Positions 37,801 through 49,759 of a stretch of 64,000 nucleotides of DNA are shown piece by piece (positions within the stretch are counted from its first letter, which is position 1; each line of letters opens with the position of its first letter). This DNA is from Turbatrix aceti. Its lineage: Eukaryota; Nematoda; Chromadorea; Rhabditida; Panagrolaimidae. The position numbers were made by a program, and so were the translations under genes. The stretch covers positions 7,998,001 to 8,062,000 of the forward strand of contig OZ017766.1 in NCBI GenBank assembly GCA_963969345.1, in the 5' to 3' direction. The notes beneath the pieces are model-generated. The model worked only from the letters and a program-made list of their open reading frames with translations. It was not told where the DNA came from and ran no database searches.

Positions 37801-38095
37801 ATCGATGGTCCCGGAGCGAAAGTTAGAAAGTGAACTTACGCTCCGAGATATTCAACTGTCCCGGAGCGAAAGTTTGCAAGTGAAAATACGATTATAGAAA
37901 ATCAATGGTCTTGGAGCGAAAGTTTGTCAGTAAACTTACGCTCCGAGATAATCATTGGTCCCGGAACGAAAGTCAGGTTGTAAACTTTCGCATCGAGATC
38001 ATCATTGGTCTCGAAGCGAAAGTTCGACAATAAACTTTTGCTCCGATATTATTATTGGTCCCGGAACGAAAGTTACTTCGTAAACTCGTGATCAA
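37801..38095. repeat. Six-copy 50-bp tandem repeat with internal hairpin
   Basis: Units begin ccggagcgaaagtt (or variants) at 37811, 37861, 37911, 37961, 38011 and 38061, an exact 50-bp period. In the better-preserved units GGAGCGAAAGTTT pairs with AAACTTACGCTCC, so each copy can fold into a stem-loop. Some copies have lost one arm. Confidence 0.9.
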
Positions 38096-39434
38096 CTTTT
38101 TTTTTTTTAAAAGTTGGTTACAAGTTTTTTCCCAAAATTGGACAAAAAAAAAGTGTCGCCTGGCACGCTTTGACACACTCACAGTCAAAAATGGCTGGTT
38201 TTTCGGTTTTCTCTCCGGGTTGAAAGGTAACAAAAACCGCAAAAAACGGCTGGATCTTTGTTGTGTCCGTTGTTGCGCAATGTTCAGAGGCGACAAACTG
38301 TTTTTTTTTAGGGCTTGTACTTTTCCACTCTTCTTTCGTTTCTTCCTTCCTTCCTTCCTTCATGCCCTTTGGGTGATGAACGACGCGGCGCCGCTGAGGA
38401 AAAAAAATCAGGCAAAACGCAGACGTGACAGCGCGACACGGATACGAGCAGAAAAAAACACGGTTTTTTGATGCCTTGTTTTTTTTGTTGTTTTCCTGGG
38501 CCTAGTCGGCACTTCAAAAAAATGTTCATTGCCACGGGTTTTTTTTTCTCTTTTTACCAGGTTCTAGCCTAGCCTAGGCTGGGGGTAGGAAGGAGGAAGG
38601 AAGGTGATAGATTGCTTCATTGTCCTTTTCCTCGAGGCACCGACTGACTAACAGCACTTTTTTTTTCTGTTTGACTCACTTGGATGCTGATTTTTTGCAG
38701 TCAAGGTCGATGCGCGGGTGACATAGATGTTTTTTTTTCTTCGGGGTGAAGAACAGAAAAAAATATGTATGCATAGATGAAAGAAAAATCAGGGTAAGCA
38801 GATGCTAGGTAGTCACTTACATTAGGATCGCTGCTGGAAGTCTAATGTACATCCATCTGCACTAGACTGGACTTCACCCAGATGGGTCACGTCACGACAC
38901 AGATTACTGTAGAACAACGAAAAAAATTTTACGTACCCCAGAAATAAAAACATGCAAAAAGTATACAAAATAGGCCCCCCAAGCATTTTTAACACCCTAT
39001 CTATGTATCGACGTCGTAAAAAAAGCCCAGACGTGAAACGAAAAGAAAAAATCACAAAAAGGTTTCTACAACTAAAAAAACCTGATCTGTCTGACTGAGT
39101 GAGGTGGGTGATTCGCTGGTGCTGGTGCGCAGTGAAAAAAAAAGGGAGAAAGAAAAGGAAGGGACAGCGAGGGTCCCGAGATCCTTATCGCTAACGGCCT
39201 TGCGCGACAAAGGCGCGAATAATTATAGCTGTAATCCTTACGTTTCTTATTTTCAAAGAAGCGGTAAATGTTGAGACAATTGATTTTGATTTTTGCACGG
39301 TTATCAGGAAAAGAAAAAAAATTGGGAGATGGCAAAAAAATGTGTTTTTTTAAGTTGATTTCTTGAACACGAAAACAGGAAAATAAAAAAAAAGCAAAAA
39401 ATGGTGAAAAATGATCGGATTAAAACTGAAATTT

Positions 39435-39970
39435 CATATCTAAAATTTCGCCAAAAGTTTGCATTTACAGTGAAAATGAAATTTTGTAAACATTTTGCCT
39501 GAAACATGATCTAGCGGAGTTACGATAGCTTGAAATTGCGTTTTTGCCACTTTTGACGATTTTTGGCTTGTTGTAGCTAAAAAACAACGGCATTTCCAAA
39601 GCCAGGATACAAATTGATCGACGTGGTTTTTGATGGACAATCCGAGAATAATATAAAAAATATGGGTCATCACCTTGAAAAATGCCGAAAAAAATGTTGC
39701 CATTGTGACACTTTTTTAAATGCGATTTTTGGCATTTTGTAAGGTGATAACCCTAATTTTTATATTTTTTTCGGATTATCGATCAAAAATCGCGTCGATA
39801 AATTTGTACCCTGGCTTTGAAAATTCCGTAGTTTTTTAGCTACGACGCGCCAATAATCGTCAAAAATGGCAAGAACGCGATTTCCGGCATGTGTAACTCT
39901 GCCAGATCCAGATCATGTACATTTTACAGTAAACAATTGTAAATGCTACTTTTGGGCAAAATTTGACAAA
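39435..39970. mobile_element. Foldback palindrome, copy 2
   Basis: Same family as copy 1: the core from about 39461 (gcatttacag) to 39946 (gtaaatgc) pairs across a centre near 39705. Shared blocks include GTTTTTGCCA, TTGATCGACGTGGTTTTTGA and GTAACTCTGCCAG. Weaker pairing continues outward to about 39435 and 39970. No coding capacity. Confidence 0.8.
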
Positions 39971-40904
39971 AAAAATTGTCGTAAAAAAATCTCTGACGTC
40001 ACCCTCAGGTATACGATACCTGGGGCTGTCTGCAAAAACCCGCTCACAAACAAGCGTCAAATTCTGAGATTCTGACAGCTGCTAATTATGATTATAAATG
40101 ACTTTTTGCGGCCAAACGAGGTGCAAAAACACTGAGTTATGATCGGTAAACGAGGTACAATGACCTCGGGCTGCGCGATAAGGTAAAAGGTATAAGAAAA
40201 ATGCAACAAGAGATGTCGTCGACTGGGACAATAAATGACACTGGAAAAAAAACCGTGTACATGCATATTTGTTTGATGTTTGTTTGCTAACAGCGCATGC
40301 AAATCAAATCAAGGACACGGAAAAGAAGACGGACCACCGTCTTTTTGCCGCACTTTTTGAATTATGTATCTAACACGAAGAAAAAAATTATGTATGCAGG
40401 TAAATATGTAAAAAGGCGGTAGAATTCGGTGAAACTGGTAAAAATCTACGTATAACAGGAAAATGGACAAAAAAAAAGTGGGAAGGAGGCAAACATTGGC
40501 ATGGGAAAGTTGGAAAGTTGGGCACAGGTAGACAGGTGGAGGATGCCTGCGGGGGGCAGGAACGATCTTTGCGGGGTAATTTCACACTTCCGGAAGGTGG
40601 TTTTCGCGGGATGGGGTGGAGGAACTTGCTTGGCAACAGGTGAACGGGATTTGAATGGGGAAAGTACGAACTGAACTGTTGCGGCATGTGATTGACAGGT
40701 TTGGGAAAATGCAATCGGGATTTTTTGAATTTTGGGGGGAAATGTGTGCCGGATTTTGTTGGCATACGGGGTCGCGTTTTGGCATCACAAAATTCGAAAA
40801 TTGTAAATTACAACATGGGAAACAATTTAAAAAAAATCGTTGCGAGACCGTAATAGTGCTAATTGGAGCCGATCTCGCCACGATTTTCAAAAATTTTTGA
40901 CGGC

Positions 40905-41165
40905 AAATTTGTCAAAAACTTTTGCACTTTCAAAAACGGATAGCATGTCGTTTGACTTCGTTTTTGTAGAAGAATCTAAAATTTCAAAAAATTTGGGATT
41001 TCGGTTTTATTTTATGCCAATATAAAAAATTCTGGCATTTTTGTTTTTTTAAATCGACAATCCCAAGTTTTTATATTTTTAAAAGATTCTGCATCAAAAA
41101 CAAAGTCAAACGTTATTCTGACCGTTCGTGAAAGTTCCGTTGATGTTGAAAATTTCATTTAAAAA
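40905..41165. mobile_element. Shorter diverged foldback palindrome
   Basis: An imperfect palindrome with arms GTCGTTTGACTTCGTTTTTG near 40947 and its near-complement near 41100, flanking another paired block (AGAATCTAAAA / TTTTAAAAGATTCT). Layout resembles copies 1 and 2, but sequence identity is low, so a shared origin is uncertain. Confidence 0.55.
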
Positions 41166-41949
41166 AATTTAAAATGCCAAATTTGGATCGCCTTTTTTCA
41201 CCTTTTTAATCCCAGCAAACTCTGATATCACAAATGAAATTAACATCCTTGGCACTAAATTTGAAATGCGCAAAATTTCGTGTCAAGCACAAAATAAAAA
41301 ACAAACATATTCCACAATTAAAAAAAAAAATTCCGAATTTTGTCAAAAAGCATGCGTTCACGCAGTGATAACCTTCTTCCCCTCTAGGCACGCTCGAATT
41401 TCCCGCACACTAACTCCCCCTCCCGGTGGTACCTTTCGGTATAAGGACACAGCCAGTGTCCTTCTACCGGCTCCCACCTGGTAGTCACAGGGCTCAGCTT
41501 CTCAGCGTATCACTTGGTGGTACGGGTCGAAGAAGGATGGGGTAATTCCTTGCGTCGTGTTCTCTCTTTTTTTTTGTACCGACCGATGGTGTCAAGCTAA
41601 AACTGACCCCTGTGATTATCTCGACCCATCCCGTCTGTCTGTGCTGCCTGATAACCAGATGGCCAGCAGTTTGGTTGCATCGTGGCCGGACAGGTAAGAA
41701 AAGGAATGTTAGTTTGTATTTTTATTCAAAGGTGTCATCGATGCCAAAAAGTGCATATAATAATGAAAAAAATTTATTCTTGCAAAACAAAATGTTCTAT
41801 TGCACATTGAAAAATAAAAATTAAAAAATAAACGAATTGTATTTACATTTAAATGAAATAAATAAACAGAAGAGGTCACTGATATCTGGGTGGTTGATAT
41901 TTTTTACGTGGATGGCCCAGGTGAAGATGCACGTGTTTTTTGTTGTTTG

Positions 41950-44900
41950 CTAACGCATGACTGGGATTTCGATGTGTTCGAGTATCTTTTCGTTTTCTAC
42001 GGATTCTGGACCGTAAGCGGCAGCCTGAAAAAAATTTTGAGTAAGTATTTGAACGGAAACGGACAAACAACCGTTTTTTTTTTCGGAAGCGAACACGAAC
42101 ATTTTTTTAATAATATTTTGTTGTTTGAAAAATTGAATGAACGCGAATATTTTTTACTGTTTTTGCAAACGAACATGAAAGAGATTTTTTATGCGAAATT
42201 TGAGGAAAAAAACGAAAAATTTTGATGTTTTCGTTTTTTTTTTCATTTTTGATAACAGTTTTTCTATACAATTTTTATTTTTATTTTTGATAACAGTTTT
42301 TCTGTACAACTTTTTCCTGAATGGATTATAAATATGTTATTTGTATTTTTTTTGTTAAAAAACCTGAATTTTTTTCAAATTTTTATGTTTCATCTGTTCG
42401 GAAAATTTTACTTTGTTCGCGAACGAACACGGACAAAAAAAAGAAAAATGTGTTTGCGAACAAAAAAGTCTAAATTGTTTGCATACGAATACGAACAAAC
42501 GCAAACGTTCGTCCAACCCTGTTTTTGAAGCAAGCAAAGGTGTCATCATTTGTATCGGTCAAATCAAACAGATTATGACAACAAAGGTAAACAGGTGTTA
42601 TCTAAGGACCTGGACCTTGCCGTCTTACGACACATCACAACACGGCAGAGGTGGCAATCAGGCCGATTACAACGCGTAAAAGTACATACAAATTTAAAAA
42701 AATGCCAACATTAGAGTAACAATTCCGAGCTCGCCCCCGGTAAAAAATTCATAATGCACGTCTTTTTACGTAAGAATTTTTTACATACGTAAAATTAATA
42801 CACGTTTGTAAAAAAGCAGCAAGCGTGTACTTATTTTGCCTTTTTGTTTGCAGAAATTGGCACCCATTTACGCATAATAATGCGTATTGAAATTAGTACC
42901 GAGAAAACTGGCGTGACGATGTCTGACATGAGTTTTTTAGTGTCTAACGACTTTTTTTCTTTTGTTTTTGCAAAACTTACATCAAGGTATCCTGATTTCA
43001 TGTTTTTGATGACAACTTCGGTAAATCTCTGCCAAAGGCATTTTAGTCGATCGTGCGCGGATGCGGATCGACTTGACGGCCAGAAGGGGAGACTTCTGCT
43101 TCGGGAAAAGCGGGATGGCTTTTCTTCGCCTGAAATGGGAAGTGACACTGATGTTTTTGTAATTTTTTTGTGAAAATTTTTTTTTGATTTTGAAAAAAAA
43201 ATTCAAATTAAAAAAATTCAAGTTTGAACTAAAAAACCCAAAAATTTTTAATTTTAAAATTAACATTTGAAATCGAAATTTAAAATTTTAAAAAATTTAA
43301 AAAAAATTTAAAAAATAAAAAAAAAATTGAAGAAATTTAAAATTTAGAATCAAAATTTAGATTTTTTTCAGAAATAAATTTAATCAAAAATAAAATTTTT
43401 TGAAACTAAAAATTAAAAATAAAATTTTTTTGATAAATTTTTTGTATTCAGATTAGTTTTTTTCTTTAGCAGACACTCACGTTTGGCTAGGTTGTTGCCC
43501 TCGAGAACAAGATCGACAAGAACCCGTTTGATAGACAACCAGTTTTCGGCCTGGAAGGATATTCTTCGGCGGTGATGAAAGGCACCCAGGACACGGCACT
43601 TCTTTATGATCTCCCCAGGTGGAATTTCGGGATTGTTGATTTCGTTGATTACCTGGAAATTTAAAAAAAAATATTTTTTGAGTTCTTTCATCTTTCAATT
43701 ACTGTAGTCTTTGCTCTTTCTTATCTCCGTCCGATGGAATCATTAGTAAACAAAACATTTATTTTTTTTGACGTGTGAAAAATATCAAAATTAGTATTAT
43801 TATACCTACGTGAAAATTATACTTCCTGAATATTGCAATTTACAAGTATTTATACGGGGAAGTATAATAAGTAAATGTTTGGTATTCATTTTGTAAATTA
43901 TTTATGCTTTTTTGCACAAAAAAAAAATGGAAATGAAAATGAAAATATCCCTAGGCTGGAGTGTCGGAAATTATTTAAAATTATAAATAGATTGCGTAGC
44001 GTAAATGAAATGAAGTTTAATGAAAAAAAATGAGGAAACAATGAGACCATGCCGGGCCTGGCTACGGTACCCCACTCGCGTAACACATTTGTTCATTGTA
44101 TCGAAAAAAATGGTGGAACAATTTTTGGGAAAGGAGTTTTGAATTTTTATGGAGTAAAAAATTTTTGAAAACAATTATGAAAGATTTTTTTACAAACGAA
44201 TAACAAAAATATGCGGATGTTTATGGAACTTGATATCCGTATTTATAAAAGTTTTCGATGGTTATATTTAGAAATTTTGGAAAAATAGAATGTGTTAAAA
44301 TTAGAAATATTACACAAATTTTACTCAAAATAAAAAATTTGCACAAAAAAAAATAGAAATTCACAAATTTGTTTCGAAGTTGAAATTTTGATATGAATTT
44401 TTTTGTCACCAAGAAAAAAATTCTTATGATGTCATTTTCAAATGAAAGTTCCAAAATGCAATTTTGTATTTTTTTGCATCCAACTTGTTTGGCACTTCAT
44501 ACTGACAACATGCCAGTTTTCTAAGGTCAAAGAACTTTTTATGAAAAAAAACGTTGACAGTGCCAAATTCGAAATTTTAAACCAAAAATAATAAACATTT
44601 GCTCACCTCGCCGATAAATTTAATCGTAGCATCACCAATGTGCGCAGCATGAGGATATTCTTTCCGAAGAATACTGGCATTCGTGATTTTGACATCTTTG
44701 GGCGGGGATAACAAAATCTTGAACAGATCATAGCGATCATGAACAAGGTTGATGATTAACTGACATCCGCAGTCTGTATGCGCTGTTGCTCTGTAAAAAA
44801 AAAAGTTGTTTTTGTCTGCTCGTTTTTTAGAAATCTTATTAATTGGTTTCTTTGAACGAACTGGAACGGAAAACGTATTTATGTAATTTTTTGGACCCAA

Positions 44901-45563
44901 GAAACCCGTCCGTTCGTTTTCGTAATCTTTGGAGCCATGAAGGGCTTTTTATTGGCTTCGTATATTCTTGTCTTCGTCTTTTCTAAACTTTTTCTAGACG
45001 TTAGAAAATAATGAAAAAAGTCTAATTCTGCAAAAACAGCGTGAGAATTTGTTCGGGTAAATAGTGTACGTGACAAATTTTATGCAAAAAAAAAATAAAG
45101 AGACATTTGCACTTTTATTTATTTATTTATTTATTTCACCATTACTCAGTGGTTAGTTATCATTAGACCAGATGTTAGGAGGCACAAATGATGTCCACGT
45201 AGGTGTAAATGTCTCGATTCGTTTTGGTCGCGATTTGCACTTATAAACACTTTTTTTTGTTTTTGACGGAATTTTTTTTATTTAAAAATACATAAATAAC
45301 TTTTGTATTTCACAACCTTCGTCGGGATTTTGGATTACTGTGATACAAAAAAATATTATTTGAATTAATCCCCCGCGACGACGGCGACTATTATGTATTA
45401 CGATTCTTTTTGTGAGGCTAACTTACGTCTGAAAGCTCTTGGTAATGAGAATTTTATCGGTTGGACTGAAGTAACGCCAGACACGGGTCATGGGTGTGGG
45501 CGAAGATCCATTCTGATAAGTTGACGCTAAATCTGCATCGTGAGGTGCACTTTTGATGCCCAT
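41950..45563 (-). CDS. Globin-family protein
   Basis: Five minus-strand exons, 45563-45427, 44790-44607, 43652-43481, 43129-42981 and 42024-41950, join in phase to 238 residues. The ATG follows an in-frame TAA. Alignment by eye gives a globin fold: the A helix in KILITKSFQTATAH, B-C in CGCQLIINLVHDRYDLFKIL, the E helix in HAAHIGDATIKFIGEVI, F-G in CRVLGAFHHRRRISFQAENW (with a His in the proximal F8 region) and H in CLWQRFTEVVIKNMKSGYLD. LGAxHxxR and the final MKSGY are typical of nematode globins, which bind haem and serve oxygen binding, sensing or redox roles. A Ser/Arg-rich insert (EEKPSRFSRSRSLPFWPSSR) separates G and H, longer than in ordinary globins. The exact distal residue cannot be set without an alignment. 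No signal peptide is seen. The last exon encodes only 24 residues. Confidence 0.82.
45117..45237 (-). mobile_element. LINE 3' end inside globin intron 1
   Basis: On the minus strand this is identical over about 118 bp to the copy near 57518-57637: the last codons of a LINE reading frame, a short 3' UTR ending CTGAGTAATGGTGAAAT, and an (AAAT)n tail. It is 5'-truncated, which is typical of non-LTR retrotransposition. Confidence 0.85.
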
Positions 45564-48003
45564 TGATGATGAGGCTTTTGTTTTAGATATTTATAACGGG
45601 AAGGAAAAAAAAGATGCGTGTCACACAAGGAAGAATTGAAAAATTGAAAACTGCGTGTAAAATAAATATTTCACAATTTTTTGCTTATTTTGGACATGCA
45701 ATGACACTTGTTGTTGTTGTTCTTGCACTTCTTCTTCTTCTTCTTCTTCTTCTTCGGCGGCAACGATGACAACGACAGTGACTGATGTCTGGAAAAAAAT
45801 TGTACAAGTACATATACGGTGGATGCACTTCAAACTGACAGCTGACAAAAAAGTTCGCGTCAGAAAAAAAAAGTGTAGAGAACAGAAAAAAAGTGTGGGG
45901 GTTAGGAAAATTTTTGGAGAAAGTCCAATTTTTGGTTTCAACACGAAAAAAAGGTATAAACCATCTGATAACGTTCAAACGAACCCACATAGAATGACGA
46001 CGAATTTTTTTTACGTAAAGATCCGCCTTTTTTCTTTGGTCTTTAAACTTTTTTTCCGTTTCTCTTTTTCAAAGATCTCTAACGAAAGGGGCGGAGCAAA
46101 AGAGCACATGGCACACGGGAAAAACCAAACAAACAAACAAATAAATCACGCTTGATGGCGTCATGAACAGGTTATTAGGCTCGCAACATGTTTGTTTGTT
46201 TGTAAATAAACATTTATTACAAAAAAAAAGATGACTGTTATCAACCCAACTTTTTTGGTATGCATTGAAGCGTTTCGAAAAACTCATGTTATACTTTGTA
46301 CTACTTGCATTAGCGCTTGAAGAGTTCGTTCACGCATGGCATGTCAAAAGTAACCAAAAATGTATGACAGAGGGATGAATATTTTTTTTTAAATACAATG
46401 ATGAATACAGTTATAAATATAAAAATTCATCCATAAGGGTGTGTTAACAAAACATAATATATTAAGGACTAAACTTCCATAAATATTATTGAAACGCGTT
46501 TACTTATCATATTTAGCTGTCAGGCAGGCAGGCAGTAAACCCGGTACTGAAAAGATATGTATGAATTGGTAAACAGCAGCAATATACCCACCCGTCGCGT
46601 CTGTTTGGAGCCGCTTCAGATAAGTCATACATAATTACACGTTTTTGGAAATCCCGGAGGCAAGCGGCATATTTTTTTCCACCAAAAGGGTATTATTACG
46701 ATAACCGTTTAACTGCCGTCTTTTTTTTGTATATTATCGAGTAAAAAAACTAAACTTTATTCAAGTTACACAATTATGTACAGAAAAAAATTGACTTTCG
46801 GGCCGATACATATAATAGTAAAAATGGTAAAAAGGGGGAGGAGGGCTGTTTGCATTTCATGGAACCCAAAGTTGTGTGGTGTGAATAACAATAATAAGGA
46901 CTAAAGGATTTTTGCACTTTGAACAACTATACAAAAGTTCAAAATTCGTACATGTGTGAAAATTGGAAAAAAATATAGAAATTGTACATAAAATTCTATA
47001 ATTTTAATTTCAAGTCGAAAAATGTTTTATTCTAATATTTATAACTTTCGGCACAATTTACGGTCAAGTATTGATCAGATTATTAAATTTTTATATTTGG
47101 CTTAAATCCCACGTAAAAAATTCACCAAATGTCACGTATTTGAAATTTTGTGAATTTTTGAATTATGTATAACGCATCTATAAAATTTACCTTTATATAT
47201 ATAGAATCCATTTTTGGGCAAGGAAGTCATCGGCTGTCACGAAAACATCAAGTGCACAGAGTCTAATGTAAATGTTGTCTATGTTTGGCACAAAAAAAAT
47301 ATGAAGGGGGTGGCTCGCTATCAAAGTGTATGAAAGGAAGAAAGGAAGGAAGGATAAAGACTCCAGAATACAAAGGAACCACCCCAGCGCGACTTTGTAC
47401 CCTGCGTGTGCCACATTTTATGGACACAACAACAAAACGTGTCCTCAATCTCCCTCCATCTCCGGTGTTGCATTATTACTAAAAAATGAGAACATCCTAT
47501 TTTTAAGCTACATAACTCATTTTTTTCTATGCATCACCGATGGAGCGAAAATTTTTTAGGTACATTGATACATATGTACATACTCTGTATTTATGTACTA
47601 CGAAACAAAATGAGCAAGAAAAATTTTGGAACGCACCCAATGGTTTTAGGAACGGAGACCAGACAGACGAGATTGAGAGAGGTCTGCGCTGGATGCGCTA
47701 TTTATGCCGAACCTTACACAAGTTCTTCCCGACTCTATTTACATTCATTTTTTTGCACGGCTAAAAAATACGACGAAGCAATAGTAATTTTTTTATTATG
47801 CTACAATTGTAAATAACGGTAGCAGGATTTTTATGTGTCTCGTTTGCAGAAAAGCAACGACATTGTACATTTTACGTGCTCGAAGCGACAATTTTGGGGT
47901 TGACTTGGACTTTGAACGTGGTCAACCCGTTGAGAGTGCAATTGTACACAATTGAAGTCACTGATGTGAGTCAACTATATTGTATTAAATTTGAGCTAGT
48001 GTT
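45564..48003. other. Intergenic upstream of globin gene
   Basis: Contains a (CTT)n microsatellite at about 45729-45755, a caaa repeat near 46125-46142, and a gaagg-like repeat near 47335-47352. Open frames here carry no recognisable domain or consistent splice chain. Confidence 0.4.
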
Positions 48004-48280
48004 TTGAAAAATCTTTGATGCACCAGAATTTGTCCTTTTGTGGCACCAAAAACAATCAAAATTTTTTTGGGGTACGCGCGCATTTTTTAGCTGTTCAGAC
48101 GCTGCGGCGCCTGGCGCCAAACCTTCGTATTTTTGAAAAAATCTTTGATGCCTCAAAATTTGGACTTTTTTGGCGCCAAAAACAATTTTAATTGTTTTTG
48201 GCGCCAAAAAAGTTAAAACAAATTTTTTGGGGTATGAGCACATTCTTTAGACGCTGCGGCGACCGGCGCCGCAGCTTTTT
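48004..48280. repeat. Two-copy repeat with GGCGCC motifs
   Basis: The phrase ttttgaaaaa(a)tctttgatgc followed by a ttggcgccaaa segment and a block ending gacgctgcggcg is repeated about 125 bp apart (48002 onward and 48132 onward). The second copy contains a 50-bp palindrome listed separately. Confidence 0.75.
48164..48213. other. 50-bp perfect palindrome with paired TTTGGCGCCAAA sites
   Basis: Two 24-bp arms around a 2-base centre are perfectly complementary. Each arm contains TTTTTGGCGCCAAAAA, itself self-complementary and matching the E2F/DP consensus TTTSSCGC in both directions. No nearby gene makes a regulatory role evident. Confidence 0.8.
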
Positions 48281-48616
48281 TTATCACGTCTGGTCGGAAG
48301 CGGAAGTGAATGGTCGAGTTTGGTCAATGGCATTTAAACTCATGTTATTACATTTAACTATAAGAAAAAAAAACATAACAACAACGCATCATTCTTGTCA
48401 CTTACAGGCAATATTACGTTCACTCAAGTTACGTAAGTTATTTATAAAAAAAATATTAAATTCAAGTATTATTTTTGAGACCAAAAAAACAAGTTCAAGC
48501 TTGTGTCAGCAATTTTTTAGTTCCTCGACTACTTCCTATTCACATTTAGCGATTTTTTACCCTTCAGACAGATTTATGAGCACACGTAGGCGGATATATG
48601 GGTTTGTGTGTGTCTT

Positions 48617-48924
48617 AGTCCTCGGTTACGTCATATCGCTTTGTCTTAGATACGCCTTAGGGTTCCTAAAGCCGTGACAGGGGCACGTACATACTATGTA
48701 TTTAGTGTTTTACTCGCCTGTTTCACGGGACTCACATCAGGCCAAGTAAATACTAATTTGTAATATTTATTGCAAGCAGGAAGATTTTTTGCACATTGGG
48801 ATAAAAAAATACACTAGCTCGTTTCGACAATCGTAAATATACATAAATCTCAATCAGTCACGTTTTTTTCAAGTCGAAGAGCAATTGGGTTTTTTTTACC
48901 AATCACACGTTTGACTAATGTCAT
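48617..48924. mobile_element. Dispersed 308-bp repeat, copy 1
   Basis: Nearly identical to 63055-63363, from agtcctcggttacgtcat through accaatcacacgtttgacta to gtcat. No reading frame and no clear terminal inverted repeats. The flanks of the two copies are unrelated, so the boundaries are sharp. Confidence 0.85.
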
Positions 48925-49759
48925 AGCATTTAGTATCAATGATGCAGGTGCACTTTCGGTGATCGATGGGTTCAATTTTGATCACATCTTTTTAGTCAAA
49001 AATTTCTTCCAGAATTTTTTAAAAGAAGCGCAAAAATTTCAACTGAATTATACATGATTAACTTTTTGAAAAGCGAAACATTTACCGTAAATATTTTGAA
49101 TGAATGAAATATGTATAAATAAATACAATTTCCCGAACGCAGACTTCGAGCAAGTGCCATTAATGGTGATGCAATTCATGCGTGGTGCCCTTAAAAATCG
49201 CACGACTAGGGGGAGGGGAGAAACAAGACATTGGTAATGCGATGAGTTAGGATTAATTAGTCATTTCATTGGCTGTCGTCGTCATCCACCCGTGGGTAAT
49301 CTGTTCCATCACCAAAAACCGCCCGTACTTGCACTGCAATGAATGGCCAGTTAGTATGTGTTTTATACATACATAACTGGCCAACCAAACGTCGCTCCGG
49401 GTGGTGATGTTTGGTTTTTCCGACACACAAAGTTTTTGATAGTTAGAAGTAATTTTAGAATTCCAAATTGTAAAAAAAATAAAACTAGAAGGATTTTTTT
49501 TTGTTTTTCGACTTGCAGTAAAAAATGTGTTCTATGTACACATATTTTTATATTTTTTTTATTGTCTAATTATCTTAATTAAAAAACTCTTCAAATGGAA
49601 AAATTTTGAGGTCAAAAGTTCGCACAAGATACATAATTTTATAAATTAGTTAATTTACGAAATTAACACGTGATTAAAATTAAATTTGTCTTGATTTGCG
49701 AAGTGCGTTCGTTCACCTGCACAAAACAGAAAAAAAATTAAACCCTGCTCATCTTGTTT
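48925..49759. other. Spacer before 2.2-kb repeat
   Basis: No gene or recognisable repeat was seen beyond A/T-rich sequence. Confidence 0.4.

Larger units (their letters stand above)
35884..41949. other. Upstream region of cyclin D, repeat-rich spacer
   Basis: Six kilobases between the cyclin D start and the 3' end of the globin gene. Besides the palindromes and the 50-bp repeat listed separately, a purine-rich (G-rich plus strand) stretch lies at about 40440-40770. Open frames, such as one on the minus strand at 36085-36498, have no family resemblance. The proximal part presumably includes the cyclin D promoter; no specific element is claimed. Confidence 0.5.

Noticed and set aside
40388..40765. 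Proline-rich 125-codon minus-strand frame
   Set aside because: The composition follows from the purine-rich plus strand (G-runs read as CCC); no domain or splice chain.
48192..48677. 161-codon plus-strand frame
   Set aside because: It starts inside the GGCGCC palindrome repeat and ends in the dispersed 308-bp repeat; no domain.
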